Shown piece by piece: positions 1 through 11,425 of a stretch of 64,000 nt of DNA. The DNA lies in assembly GCA_040285825.1 (NCBI GenBank), contig JAUPSS010000005.1:682001-746000 (forward strand), read 5' to 3'. The position numbers were made by a program, and so were the translations under genes. Origin of the DNA: Eukaryota sp. TZLM1-RC. Taxonomy: Eukaryota; Metamonada: BaSk clade. Under the pieces are notes generated by a model. The model worked only from the letters and a program-made list of their open reading frames with translations. It did no database searches and was not told the origin of the DNA. How positions within the stretch are numbered: the stretch's first letter is position 1; every line of letters begins with the position of its first letter.

Positions 1-852
1 TTGGGAGTTTTGGACCAAATTCAACGGGAATCTAAGAAGAGTTTGATTAATTTTGCAAAGGAAATTTGCACGTTGGTTTCCGTTACAAATCTATCAGAAG
101 CATTAGTAGCGGTCAAAAAAATGATTGATTTGATGAGCTTCTCTTTGAAAACTGAAGAATTCTTGTCGAAATTGTTGAATTTGATTAATACCCAAGTTGC
201 ATGTAGTCCATCTCCTCACGTGATGTATCAAAAATTGACTGAGTTGTTCAATCAATTTGACGATCAAAATAGAGTGATTGAGGATGTTATTGAGCTAGTT
301 GCTGGTGTTAAACCCCAAGTTTCGATTGATAATTTGATTGATTGTCTGTATGACGTGATATATGAATCAGAAACGGAAACCTATTCTCCAACCCAGTTAG
401 AAACGCAAATTATGAACCTTTTTGATATTAATGAACGATCGTTTATACTCTCCAAATTAAATTCAATTTATTTAAAATTACAAGAATACTCAAATGTTTT
501 TCATAATTTTAAGCGATATTTAAATTTAAAAGAAAATTCTTCGTTAAAGGATGTGGAATCTGGTTTAGCAAGGATAGTTTCAATGGTGGGTAATGTTGGA
601 TTTAGTCATGATGACGTGGCAACAGGTCAAAATTCAGTGGAATTTGAGCGACTTGGAAGAGAAACTTGTAGACTTTTTGATTGTGATTCTTCACGAGTTT
701 TTGGTAAGTTGAAGGATTTAATTCGACAATTGCATCAGATTAGGCAAGAAAATGAAGAATTCAGCACTGTTTTGGATCATTTAAGAACTTTGCTAAAGGT
801 AAATTCCATTAGTGATTTGGAAAAAAGTATTATTGGGTTATTGGAAAGATGA
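1..852 (+). CDS. 3' part of a helical-repeat protein, function unknown
   Basis: The frame is open from the first base, so the true start lies outside the window; about 283 residues are visible and end at TGA. I do not recognise a family. The protein is rich in Leu, Ile, Lys and Glu and is predicted almost entirely helical. A degenerate unit seems to recur: a short helix ending in LFD (around residues 137-141 and again 222-226), followed by a longer amphipathic helix with KL spacing and a final LRTLL-type helix. This suggests a solenoid or coiled-coil scaffold. No catalytic motif, signal peptide or membrane segment is visible. Base composition and codon use look like those of the other host genes here, not of the transposons. 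Confidence 0.6.
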   Translation: MGVLDQIQRESKKSLINFAKEICTLVSVTNLSEALVAVKKMIDLMSFSLKTEEFLSKLLNLINTQVACSPSPHVMYQKLTELFNQFDDQNRVIEDVIELVAGVKPQVSIDNLIDCLYDVIYESETETYSPTQLETQIMNLFDINERSFILSKLNSIYLKLQEYSNVFHNFKRYLNLKENSSLKDVESGLARIVSMVGNVGFSHDDVATGQNSVEFERLGRETCRLFDCDSSRVFGKLKDLIRQLHQIRQENEEFSTVLDHLRTLLKVNSISDLEKSIIGLLER

Positions 853-2389
853 ATATTTGTCTAAGTTTTTGATTATCACGTTATTGATGATATATCATGA
901 CGTCACAATTGATGACGTGGCGGATAATTGAGGGCGCTTACAGGTTGTATAGCTTTGTTTTGATATCTAATTTGGTTTTTCTCTTTGTAATTATCTTATC
1001 TTTTCTTTAATAACATTGTGTATTTTTTTCTGCATTGTTAAAGGTAAAATTGGATGTCAAATCAATTTAATGGAGTTTTAATTTAACTTTTCCATTTATT
1101 TCAATTGGAATTTGTAGTTTAGCTAATTAAGAACATAAATTAAATGTCTGTAGTACTTGTTTTCACAATTCACATAGCCAGTTTCTCAATCGAATAAGAT
1201 ATTGGGGTTTAGGCTGTGCTTGCTTACAAGGAAAAATTTGTTTGTCAAGGTCATAACCCTACAAAATTATATACTTGCTCGGTGTTCAAACTTTAAAACA
1301 ATCAATTCTTTTCTTCATTTTGTATAGGGGTTTGAAACAGATGTACTGTGTTTCACAAATGAACGTCATCAGCAATGACCTTGTTGTTGAGTTTTCAATA
1401 CAATTCAGATACAAGTTGCTATTGGTTGGTAGCTGTACTGAAAATAATGAAAATATACCTCCAGGTAAAAAGAGACGTTCATTATAGGTTAACAATAAAC
1501 TTTATGGACCTGAAATATTGAATGGGTTGCTCAAGACTGATTTGTCAATCTGCAAAACTTCTATAACAGAAAAACTATGGGTAGACGTTGAATTTTTTGG
1601 AGTAACCTCCAAAATTGAATTCAGCCAAAAATCATGAAGAGGGAGATGTAATACGTAGATTATTTACATTTGTTTCACAGCAAATTCTTAAGCTCAATAA
1701 GGTCATTATTGTTGCATTGTTCGACAAATGGATTTCAATTGAATTCTCAATCACATTATCAAGGTCCCTGAATAGCTGATCTTTTACGACATTACATGAA
1801 AGTTTCCAAATTTTTGATCACATCATTTTTCTCATCATCCCCTGCACTCAACCCCTGTATTAGTCTCACTGGCCTGTGATGTCTCTGAATCCAAAACTCC
1901 AATATATATAAAACAAAAAATTAAAGAGAACATGTGGAAAGGGAACGTGGCAGTCGAAGCTAAACACTGACTTCACGCAAAATACTGTGAAGTGAAATAC
2001 TATGGTTGTTCGAATTATGGCTCTCTTTTTTAACGATTGTTCAATTCATTGTGGGAGCAGTATTTCATCAATGAAGGTGTTGTAATGGTGTCTCAAAGGT
2101 CAATTCTTATGATAAGGTGACATCATGCAGTGCCCATCTTATACATTATGGTTTTTTCCATCATCATTTGTTACTATTTGGTGGTGGTTCCTCTGCTTAC
2201 GAAATATTTTGGAAAATATATTGAATTTATTTTTTTGTGGACTCTCTTATTTCTGTTGAAAGAACTATATTGAAGGGGTGGAGATTTCATTCCAAGATAA
2301 AGCGTCGACCCAGAAACAAGAGAATGTGACACTTGTTATGGTGAATTTCAATACAAAGACAGAGTTGAAAGAATGAATTTCAGGAATAA
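853..2389. other. Intergenic, AT-rich, no gene recognised
   Basis: Only short open frames with no recognisable domain are present. A CRE-like TGACGTCA lies at 898-905, with a second TGACGTGG about 15 bp further on, shortly after the stop of the preceding gene. The rest looks like decayed non-coding sequence. Confidence 0.5.
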
Positions 2390-2499
2390 GTGATTTAACT
2401 AAAAGGAAATAAGGAGGCAAAAGGAAGCACAACTTTCCTATTGAAGGTCAGGAAAACCATCAAGTCAGAATTGATGTTGAGGTAAAGGATAGAGCAGAA

Positions 2500-2775
2500 A
2501 TTTTGAATAAGAATAACGGACCTTTTTGAATGACTTCCAAAAAATGGTGCATGAAAAAACAATGAAAAGATTTGATATTTTTTTATGGCGTTCTCGGATT
2601 CAATTTGCCTTTATTTATAGAATACCTCGGTTTTTCAATCGAATAAGAGAAGCTTTCGCTAGACAGCAAGCAGATCAAGATTTTGTAGAGGAAATCTTGG
2701 TTCAATGAATTTCGTCCCATTAGTTATGCAATATTTTCATTAAGTGTGCAAGATCAATAAATATAAAAACACGGT
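2500..2775 (+). repeat. 3' end of an RLE-type non-LTR retrotransposon
   Basis: The frame 2526-2708 encodes a basic, Phe- and Arg-rich tail (FFNRIREAFARQQADQDF, then VEEILVQ and a stop). The same tail and trailing sequence, ending in an AATAAAT-containing segment, recur at 57970-58220 (+) and, degraded, at 44690-44900 (-). It is the extreme 3' end of the element that is best preserved at 56.0-58.2 kb. The insertion interrupts a segment shared by the two RING-gene loci. Confidence 0.7.
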
Positions 2776-3065
2776 TTCCAAAATATATGAGAATTGTTAG
2801 TTGAAGAATGAGAGAGCATCTCTACACAAGAAGCAGCAAAAAACAATAATGAACTCTGTCATTTATTTACAAAATAATTTACATAAGCAGTCCGTCACAG
2901 ATATTGTGATTTCCCCCAATCGCCTAAAATGAAAAATTTACTGAGGTCCAATCAAATAATGAATCGTTAGGATAACCAATTGCTACCGCTTTCCAGTGAA
3001 TATGGAAACAAAACTCATGGGACTTGCTTCTTTAGGTTCGTGGAAGCAGTTCTTCATTGTACTTA

Positions 3066-3608
3066 CTATTGATGGGAATTGCAATTCCCTTGTAGGTGCA
3101 TTCGACGCATCCTTTCCTTCTTTAGGAACGTAGTATTTCTTCGTGCATCTTGTCGCTGATCAAAGAGGGCTTTTGACAATTTATTTTCTAGTTCTTGGCT
3201 ACGCGCTTCGAGAGCACTGATTCTTTCCTGCAACTCTGTTGTAGCAGTGGGAGGATCTGATCTACTAACCGTCATATCATCGCTTCTCTGGGACGGACAA
3301 GGTTCTGACATATCTTCTGGGAGAGCATCCTGACAACTTGTTGCCAGATTGGACACTTCGCCTGTATTCGTGGAGGAAGAACGCCGTAGAATTTCGATCA
3401 TATTTCGAAGAGCTATATCGATACTGAAATGGTTGGAGCCGATAGATTGGCGGCAAACTGGGCAACTGGCGCTATGTTGCATCCATTGCAAGATGCAGCA
3501 ACGACAGTGGCTATGGCCACAGTTTAATGTGGTTGGTTCCACCATCAATTCTTTACAAGTTGAACATGAGAGTGAAGAAGAGATTACATCATATGACTGT
3601 CCCAACAT
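3066..3608 (-). CDS. RING-finger (C3HC4) protein, likely E3 ubiquitin ligase, copy 1
   Basis: The 180-residue product opens with a classic C3HC4 RING (about residues 17-58): CSTC, then CGHSHCRCC, then CPVC. RING domains of this type bind E2 enzymes and act as ubiquitin ligases. A linker rich in Ser and Thr follows, then a predicted coiled coil (about residues 125-170) that could dimerise the protein. The ATG at 3608 lies just before the RING, as in the paralogue at 7492-8154. Compared with that paralogue the reading frame stops early with TAG after CNSHQ, although DNA similarity continues to about 2960. The copy may therefore be a shortened protein, or a pseudogene, or may have a 3' intron: a GTAAGT sits right at the stop. 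Confidence 0.75.
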   Translation of the reverse strand: MLGQSYDVISSSLSCSTCKELMVEPTTLNCGHSHCRCCILQWMQHSASCPVCRQSIGSNHFSIDIALRNMIEILRRSSSTNTGEVSNLATSCQDALPEDMSEPCPSQRSDDMTVSRSDPPTATTELQERISALEARSQELENKLSKALFDQRQDARRNTTFLKKERMRRMHLQGNCNSHQ

Positions 3609-4130
3609 AAGGAAGGGGAGTAATGAAGCTCAATTAATATTGAAAGTTGATCTTGTTTTCATTCAATTACAAATTTTGATCAAGAAATTTCCGATTCATA
3701 TGTAAGAATTGATCTTCATCTTAATGCGAGTAAATTCCTTCTTATTGGTTCTTCTCCTTAGGATCATATGATAAACGATTCTGTTGTCCCTTATACTACC
3801 TACACGGTGATGTTTAATTGTTTTGTTTAAATTTTGGGGTTACTGGTAAGGAAATGTGCCTCAAATTCAGAATGAATTACAAGTTGTTTTCGAAAAAATA
3901 AAAAATGAACTTGATTCAATTTCTTTCTACGCAAAGTTCTACTATTTTTGCATTAAAGGAAATTTCAAAAATCGATAAAAATGGAGTCGATGCTTTCCCC
4001 AATCATTCAATGGCAATATTCCAGAAAAAAATGTTTTAAATTTGAAGTACACTCTTCGAACATTACAGAAACGATTGACTGGCATGTATGAAAATGATCT
4101 TTCTAAAAATATATGCAGCTCAGCTGTTTG
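3609..4130. other. Intergenic upstream of RING copy 1
   Basis: AT-rich stretch with no supported gene. It should hold the promoter of the minus-strand RING gene; no clear core element could be assigned. Confidence 0.4.
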
Positions 4131-4140
4131 AAATCAAGAT

Positions 4141-4690
4141 CTCCACTCATTGCTATTGGAAAAAGGTGTTTGTGAAAATTTGTTATCAAATTCGTCACTG
4201 TTTGTGACCATTTTGCCACAAAGATTCGGGACGTATGCTAATTGTGAAGCATTTGTAACAAAAATGACATCATATTGGAATATTCCCATTAATCAAATAT
4301 TATTCAAAGAAAAATGTATTTGTTCGAATTCACCACAGCTTACTTTGCGTCATACTATGAATTGTTCGAAATTGATAACTTATCGTTCTTGATTACTTGA
4401 TGATGTTAGAGACACCGTTGTTGATGTGGTACGAACTGCAAGAATCACGTGTATCAAAGAACCTCTGCTGAAAAAACACCGTCATTGAATAATTTTAATT
4501 TCTGATCATAGAGGTGATGTCTATTGTGATTGGACTGAGAACTTTGAAGCTGATGTTGACATTGCCTCCTGTGATGTTGCAAATGATACTTTGGATCAAA
4601 GAAGAAAACTAAATTTAGTAGGTGCTCTTGAATATAAAAATAAACAAAAATCTTGGCAATATAACAAGAAAATTGAAGAAGCTAATGCTG
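4141..4690 (+). pseudogene. Decayed non-LTR retrotransposon: CCHC finger and RLE domain
   Basis: The frame contains the finger C-x-C-x9-H-x3-C (CICSNSPQLTLRHTMNC) that lies between reverse transcriptase and endonuclease in R2-like elements. After in-frame stops it continues with RGDVYCDW and a KNKQKSWQYNKKIEEANAD segment, which match the RLE region of the copy at 57.4-57.9 kb almost residue for residue. RLE domains nick the target DNA for target-primed reverse transcription. At least three stops or shifts make it non-functional. Confidence 0.7.
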
Positions 4691-4969
4691 ATAAAAGTTG
4701 TGAAATTTGAAAAAATTTTTGCAGGAAAATTACCCTTGAATGATTGGGAAAAGCATCGGCTCCATTTTTCTTCCTGAATTTTTGAAATTTCGAAGATAAA
4801 CATGATCAGGAATTTGGAACATTTTACATCCTTGTAATTGTGACAAGACTGTTTCACGTAACTCATCAAACTTCTGGGCATAAGGTTCAGTGATAAGATG
4901 ATTTGTGGATAGAAATATATGGTTAAAGCTTTTTTTAATAAATAAATGTTTATTGAGATAAAAATCTAT

Positions 4970-5665
4970 CTAGAATTCAATATCCTCCAAACAAGCGTCA
5001 CTATTACTGAACCTACTCACAGCATTACGTTCATATTCTACACCAATAGCTAAAAGTGCCTTTGAAATCATTGTTGGAATAGACTTGAAAATGCAAAATA
5101 CAATTCTATTTAACCTAAAAGTGGAGCTCATTGTTTTACCAGACCTATTCAGTAACACTTTTTTAAAATTTTCAAACAAGTGCAACCCTGAAGGTCCAAT
5201 ATTGCCAAAAAGAGAAATTGCAAACGGCACAAACTGATATTTCACATATTCCACTCTACCTAACTGTGCCAAAGGTTCTTCATATTTTTTTATCTTCTTT
5301 TTTTCGGCGTTAAATAACGGCGAATCAGCGGAATACACTAAACGAGCAGCAAAATTTTTGCAAACATCAACTGAGACAACATCTACAACATTGAGAACAC
5401 CATCGATCCCTGGAGTTCCTAAATCTGCCCTTCTTTTACCAAAGGAATCATCAGTTTGATCTGAAGACAGCTTACACACTAGTGGCTCAATAAATACCTC
5501 TATATTGAAACTGTTGCACATGGCATATAATTGATCACGAACTGAGTCATGAACAATTGAGCGATAAGTTATAAAATACTTACAGTTTAAAATATGGGAA
5601 AGCGTAACAACACTCTTGCAGCGACAAATTAAATCATTTAAAGTATGGTTAAAGCTGGAACTAAA
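4970..5665 (-). pseudogene. Non-LTR retrotransposon 3' end: CCHC finger plus RLE domain
   Basis: The frame runs from the finger C-x-C-x7-H-x3-C (around 5600-5640) through RRADLGTPGIDG and VVDVVSVDVC. The latter two look like the (K/R)PD...(D/E) signature of restriction-like endonucleases. A lysine-rich NAEKKKIKKYEEPL helix and a conserved tail ending DACLEDIEF follow. The open frame of about 230 residues is unusually intact for this window. The reverse transcriptase part is missing, as expected from 5' truncation during retrotransposition. Related tails occur at 10.3, 50.5, 53.0, 55.4 and 55.9 kb. Confidence 0.7.
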
Positions 5666-6128
5666 ACATAGTCTTATAATGGTAAATATGACATGGTTTC
5701 GTATTAAAATTTCATCATTAAGTTAAATGTTTCGGAAAATCAGTTCAATTTTTCAAACAATTCTTTGGTAATTTCATCATTATCACTTATTTGTTAAATA
5801 GGCAACATTTTAGCTGTTTCAGATTTCAAGATTTCGCTGTTTGTTTTGTGCTTTGGTGATAATGTTGGTTGTTGCGCATTAAAAAGCGCGGATGAAGTTA
5901 ATCGCTCAACTGATGAGACGAAGGGGCAGCAAAGTTTTAAAAATTCTAAGCAACAGACATAGTTCATAATTATAGTTATTTTAATTGGCAATAGTTGATT
6001 ATTCTGGGTATAGAAATGCATCTTTCTAACAGACACCCTATCTAGTTGATCCAGCTTTCTATAGACTATTGGAATTTACCCAACATTGAATGTTTGTTTA
6101 ACAGTTAAGTGAACCATGTTAAAAACCA
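5666..6128. other. Intergenic, nothing recognised
   Basis: The longest frame (80 codons, minus strand) has no similarity I can name. I see no repeat boundary or regulatory motif worth reporting. Confidence 0.4.
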
Positions 6129-7033
6129 GTGTTCTGTAGTGCGTTGGTGCGATTGGTTCGACAAATGTTTCAGTTGCTGCGTACCCAACTAAACATGATT
6201 GTTGCCAGCCAATTAAGTCATGAAATTCCAAACCGATCTCTTTTTAATGTGCAGTTTTGCTGTAAAAAGCTTCAACAAAAATTGTCAAAGATTGTTGAAA
6301 ACTTGGATTTTGTTGTTAGACTTGGCTTGGCCAAGAAAAAGAATCCCGCTTTCGCAAATGTTTTACAAAATATGGGTGATATTTAATTTGTAAATGTTGT
6401 CGAAAAATTACAATTACTCATTTGTTAAATTGTAAACATTTTAGTACTTTTAGAAACAAGGTTCATGATGCTGCAAGAGACCAGTTATATTGTATATGTA
6501 ATTCTCATAGAATTAAATCCTTTTTGGAATATCTGTTGTCAAATCTGTTTGATACTGAAGATGATTTTCATAAGAATAATAGAGGTGATGTTATATTACC
6601 TGGATTAGATGGAACCTTCATTTTATTAGATGTAATGTCTGTTGATCCTTGTATTGTGTCAAATGAAGGGCTTGTTAATTCTGAAATTCATAATCCTTTT
6701 TCAAATGTTTAAAATTTCAAAATGAAAAAAATACAGCGAACGTTTGTCAAATTGTCCAGCCAACAGCATACAAAATACAATTTGTATCCATTTGTATATT
6801 CTCTTTTTGGTTCACTTTCTGCAACGGCTATACATTTTTTGGCAGATTTTGAAATGATTGTAATGAGATGAACTAACAGAAATTTCAACACTTTGTTTTG
6901 GCATGGGATTGTGTTTTCTGTTTTTAAAAGAATGTTGAAGATGGTTTCTGATGCATTGCTTTCTTTTGGATCTCACTATGAGAGAGTTGCAATTACTTGT
7001 TATGTTTTGGCAGAGATGGAATATAGATGTTGA
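6129..7033 (+). pseudogene. Non-LTR retrotransposon 3' end, subfamily with MEYRC-like tail
   Basis: Three frame segments together trace the post-RT region, the CCHC finger (CKCCRKITITHLLNC, near 6388-6435), and an RLE domain. Key residues of the latter are RGDVILPGLDG and LLDVMSVDPC. A C-terminal region follows with YPFVYSLFGSL and SFGSHYERVA. The first segment carries LGLAKKKNPAFANVLQ, a motif that recurs near 55100. Frameshifts at about 6390 and 6710 and a stop near 6870 inactivate it. The minus-strand fragment at 9690-10062 belongs to the same subfamily. Confidence 0.68.
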
Positions 7034-7491
7034 TTCATAAGTTTTCTAATAAATGAATTCTATTTCACAAAAATAAACAAATTTTGCCAAAAATTTCAAT
7101 GGTTTTTGAAGGAAATATGATGCTACGGTGGTTCTTAAAAGTAAAATAAATTAAATTACAAGAATTAATGGTTCAAATATAAAGAAATAATGAGGCAAAA
7201 GAAAACAGAACTCTTCAATGATGGAGGAACACTATCAAATCAAACTTGATGTTGAGGTGAAGGATAGAGCGAAGGTCAATATATTTATATAGAATACATA
7301 ATGAGTTTCAACTACCATTATTTTACCAATGTTGTTTGTTGTTTGTAAGACGATCTATATGCAAGATAAAGTGAAACAAAAAAATGAACTGTGTCGTTTA
7401 TTTACAAATAATTTCCATAAACATCCCGTAATGGATATTATGATTTTCCCTCAAACTCCTAGAATGAAGAATTTATTGGGGTTCATTCAAA

Positions 7492-8154
7492 TTATGAACG
7501 GTTAGGATAGTGAACCACATACTGCCGCTTTCCAGTGAACAAAGAAACAAAACTCAACGGAGCTGTTTCTTTGAGTTCAGTGTAAGCAGCAGATTTTCTG
7601 GTTTCAGAATACAGTTGTTGGTGGGAATTGTAATTCCCTTGTAGGTGCATTCGAAGCGTCCTTTCCTTCTTTAGAAAAGCAGCAATTCTTCGTGCATCTT
7701 GTCGACGATCAAAGAGAACCTTCGACAATTTATGATGAAGCTCCTGGATACGCGATTCGAGAGCGCTGATTCTTTCATACTGACCGGTGGTAGCAGTAGG
7801 AGAATCTGATCCACTGAGCATCTTATCGTCACACCAGAGAGAGCGACCAAGTTGAAATATGTCCTTTGGTAGAGCGTCCTGGATTGCGACAGGGTTGGCC
7901 TCTTCACAAGTCTTCCGAGAGGAAGAAGTCCGCAGAAGCTCGATCATATCGCGTAAAGCGATATTGACACTTAAACGGCTGGAGCTAATCGATTCGCGGC
8001 AACATTGGCAACTGGATCTTTGCTGCATGTACCGCGTAATGCAGCCACGGCAATGGCTGTGGCCGCAGAACAGAGTGGTGGGAACCACCATTAATTCTGA
8101 GCAAGTTTGGCATGAGAGCGAGTCAATGAGTTCTTCGTATTGCCCTCCCAGCAT
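7492..8154 (-). CDS. RING-finger (C3HC4) protein, likely E3 ubiquitin ligase, copy 2
   Basis: The product has 220 residues. The N-terminal RING (about residues 15-56) has CQTC, CGHSHCRGC and CQCC, with all eight zinc ligands present. A central low-complexity linker is followed by a predicted coiled coil (ERISALESRIQELHHKLSK) and a basic LKKERTLRMHLQGN segment. The C-terminal 40 residues, ending HYPNRS, are absent from the other copy. The gene is a diverged duplicate of 3066-3608; flanking non-coding DNA (about 7165-7490) also matches 2390-2490 and 2850-3060, so the duplication was segmental. A RING ligase role is inferred from the domain only; the substrate is unknown. Confidence 0.8.
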   Translation of the reverse strand: MLGGQYEELIDSLSCQTCSELMVVPTTLFCGHSHCRGCITRYMQQRSSCQCCRESISSSRLSVNIALRDMIELLRTSSSRKTCEEANPVAIQDALPKDIFQLGRSLWCDDKMLSGSDSPTATTGQYERISALESRIQELHHKLSKVLFDRRQDARRIAAFLKKERTLRMHLQGNYNSHQQLYSETRKSAAYTELKETAPLSFVSLFTGKRQYVVHYPNRS

Positions 8155-9105
8155 TAGGGAGAATCAGCATTTTTTAATTTTCCATCTTGAAACCCTTCAT
8201 TTTGCAAATATCTCCACAACATCATCAACTAGCTACTACATAGACGAGTGCCTCTCTCAGGCGGAATCGTCTTCAGCTCTTGTTCTAGTACACGATCTAC
8301 ATTTTTGTTAGATTACTGCAATAATCTATTCTGTATCATACCAAAAGAAGATGGTTTTCGCGTAGAACTCATTGCACGTATGTTATAAGCTCCTCGATGT
8401 CGATAAAGTACTCTTTCAACAACTTTAACACTATTCCAGAACGATACTCCTTTTGATAAACAGTTGCACAAAAGCAACATTATTATTATTTTCTTCGTTA
8501 CTCGTTGATGTTGTCGATCATCGGATGATTCACAGGGAAATAAGCATCTGTACCATCTCAAATAAACCAGCAGGAACTTTCTGTAGCTCTGGCCTTTACA
8601 AGCTTAAATTTGCTTTAAACATAGTTCAAAGGCACTTTTCTACCATTCCTGGATAGCACTATCAGAAGATGTGAAGGGGACAACGGGAATTTTGGATCAT
8701 TAGGCATGAAACGAAAGTAAGAATTTGGCAACATGCCTGAAATACACTAGGGACAAGATCAATAAATCTCATCATTCATCTCCAAAAAATCAATGCTTAA
8801 TCAACGCAAAAGCTGTAACACAGTTAGTCGTAATTTACATTCTTTTACAATTGAATTCACGATTAACAAATTAGATTTGATTTGATTTTATCCAACAACA
8901 ATTCAACATCTCTTTGCTGATCAACAAGTTTTGCAATCTTTCTAATCTTCTCTATCCATACCAATGATTTGCACGAATACCCAGCTTTACCCTCTTTACT
9001 TCCCAATGCTACACAAACTCATCTCGTGGGTTGTTGTAATAGTTATCGCACAATGTCGGTACATCCAATGCCTTCCCTTTTCTGTTTTGCATTGATTTCT
9101 CGCTC
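8155..9105. other. Intergenic upstream of RING copy 2
   Basis: No frame here carries a recognisable domain. The segment nearest 8155 should contain the promoter of the RING gene. The remainder is AT-rich sequence without clear repeats. Confidence 0.4.
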
Positions 9106-9142
9106 TTAACCCTAACCCTAACCCTAGCCCTAACTCTAGCCC
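9106..9142. repeat. Interstitial telomere-type repeat (CCCTAA)n
   Basis: Three perfect and then two degenerate CCCTAA units (CTTAACCCTAACCCTAACCC, then TAGCCCTAACTCTAGCCC). This is the complement of the TTAGGG repeat used by many opisthokonts and other eukaryotes. It lies well inside the window, with no subterminal structure around it. Confidence 0.85.
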
Positions 9143-9689
9143 ACATTATGTTGCTTTTCATTAAGAAAGATGTCACCTGTATTTCTTCTTGTTCTTGTGT
9201 TCTTTGTTGGACTCAAGTCATTCTCTTCAAAGCATGTGGTGACAGCGTAATCTGTCCTTCATTGGCTAAACCTATCTGTGCTTCAAAATGCTTGTGTTAA
9301 GATGATTTTCTTTAATTACCTAGTTTTGTTTATTTCATTTCAGAATAGTTTTATTATTTTAGTAATTGTTGCTGGAATTCTAGGTTATTTTGACACCGAA
9401 TTCCAACAATAGTTCTGGGATTGTTGGATTTTGTTGAAGTGTTGGTAGTGCTTTTGTTTAAAATGTACTGGAATTCTGAAATTGTTGGAATTTAGTATCT
9501 GTTAATTCTACCCCAATGATGAAATCATCTTTTCAATTGTTTATTTTTCGGCTGTTATTCTTCTTTATTAAATATATATTGTATACTTCAAATTGGTCTT
9601 TATCATCATTTCTTTGAAGCTGTGGGAGTTGAACCCTTGACTTTAGGTAATTCGTCCAACACTGTTTCTTTACACTACTTTATTTTTTT

Positions 9690-10062
9690 AACAACCAATA
9701 AATCAACATCTAAATAATCCATCTCTCCAAAAACAAAAACACTAGATGCAACTCTCTCATAGTGAGATCCAAGAGAAAGCAAAGCATCAGAAACCATCTT
9801 CAACATCCCCTCAAAAATAGAAAAAACATTTTTTTTGCCAAAATCATCTGTTGAAATTTCTGTTAGTTCTCTTTACTATCATTTCAAAATCATCCAAAAA
9901 ACGTAAAGCAGTTGGTGCAAGTGAACCAAGAAGGGAAAATACAAATGGATACAAATTGTGTTTTGTATCCTGTTGACTGGACAATTTGGACAAACGTTCA
10001 TTGTATTTTTTAATTTTGCAATTTTTAGCATTTGAAAGAAGATCAACACTGTTTTTGTTCAT
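9690..10062 (-). pseudogene. Non-LTR retrotransposon RLE fragment
   Basis: The frame starting at 10062 contains NAKNCKIKKYNERLSKL and YPFVFSLLGSLAPTALRFL, the lysine-rich helix and following strand region of the RLE domain. It matches 6712-6890 closely. A shifted continuation toward 9690 matches the SLGSHYERVA tail. Frame breaks near 9840 inactivate it. Confidence 0.6.
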
Positions 10063-10099
10063 TTCTAGTTTGTATCGAGTTTATCATAAATCTAATACT

Positions 10100-10260
10100 G
10101 GTTCATTTATCAATCAATACCTAAGATTCAACCTTGGATTTCACCAATGTCAAAACTTTAGGTCCAGTTGGTTTCAATGGTAATGTTATTATTGGATGTG
10201 CAATTGATAAGCAACTTGATATCTTTGTTACATCTTATGTTGATGTTGTTTAATTTTTTC
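10100..10260 (+). repeat. Partial copy of a dispersed repeat
   Basis: The segment around AAACTTTAGGTCCAGTTG and the following GGTAATGTTATTATTGGATG matches 11815-11890 (+) and 43830-43890 (-). It appears to be a fragment of a transposon family that I cannot classify. Confidence 0.5.
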
Positions 10261-10289
10261 ATGTTTCCTGTATTTTGAAACATTAACAC

Positions 10290-10850
10290 AGCAACTCAAC
10301 AAACAAATAGAACTCAATATCCTGAATACACGCATCAACATCATCAAACCTATTCAATGCGCAATTTTCATCCTCTATTCCTAATTGTAACAATGAATGG
10401 TTATGATTTCAGGAATTGCTTAATGTGAACAAAACAATTCTTTTGAGCCAGAAATTAAAATTCAACATTTCTCCTACTCTTTCCTTTATTAAATCTGTGA
10501 AATTTTCGACAAATTTAATACAAGATACTCCAGAGAAACAGCAAATGGAACCAACTGATACTTGACATGCTCAACACGCCTAAGCTGAGATAAAGGCTTT
10601 TTGTACTTTTGTATTTTGCTCTGTTCAGCAAAGCAAAGTGGAGTTTCATCCTTTTTGCAAAATCAATTGCTTATTCTTTACAAACATCAACAGTGACAAC
10701 ATCAACAACTTTGATTATACCATCAGCAGCAGGAATAATTAAATCAGCATGACGTTTCCCAAAAGCATTATCATCTTCATTTATATTTTGTTGGTTGCAA
10801 CTCTTAATCTCATTCTCAAGGATTGATTTCTTGGCCGTGGCTAACATGAA
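10290..10850 (-). pseudogene. Non-LTR retrotransposon RLE fragment
   Basis: In several frames the strand reads a tail ending DACIQDIEF (near 10320), and upstream KRHADLIIPAADG and VVDVVTVDVCKE. The latter two are the endonuclease signature also seen in the copy at 4970-5665. Multiple shifts and stops are present. Confidence 0.6.
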
Positions 10851-11002
10851 ATTCTAAGTTTTCAAACATCTTTGACAACTTTGGTTGATGTATTTGGCAA
10901 CAAGACTGAGACTGCGTGATGTAGAATTAGGTTCAGTGGTGGACTAACCCATCAATCGCCAAGAATTAATACTATGTCACAGACACTACATTTATTTTTC
11001 AA

Positions 11003-11425
11003 GTGTTGTGTATTTGTTTTTTCAACTCAATTTCCGATAAAATTGACCGAATGATGACTTTAGATATACAGAAACATATCAAATTTGCCATTATAAGACT
11101 GTGTTTTAGTTCCATTTTTGATCATATATTTCGATCTACAAATCCTCTCGTCACTAGTCCTTTGGCTCAGAAGTTTAATGAATTACGTAAAATAGTTTTG
11201 TCACAAGTACTGGGATGTAAATTGTTTCAAATTCCAGATCATGCTTACCTTAGTCCACATTTTGGTGGTTAATGTTGGACGAAGGCTTCTATTCTTACTT
11301 CGTGTGCTTATATTGGTGGATGCAGAAATCCAATTTTAGAGTTTTGTGAAAGATTTGCCGATTGGGAAGATATATTGATGACTATGCCGAGTCAAATCGA
11401 TATAGTAGATTGATCAACACAAGGT
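11003..11425 (+). pseudogene. Non-LTR retrotransposon fragment, region between RT and CCHC finger
   Basis: The frame encodes PLAQKFNELRKIVLSQ and then, beyond a TAA at about 11272, CWTKASILTSCAYIGGCRNP in the same frame. It aligns with the region downstream of the YADD motif in the copy at 56.0-58.2 kb, where FARQFNALRTNFFG occupies the same place. That similarity is the only basis for the call. Confidence 0.5.
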
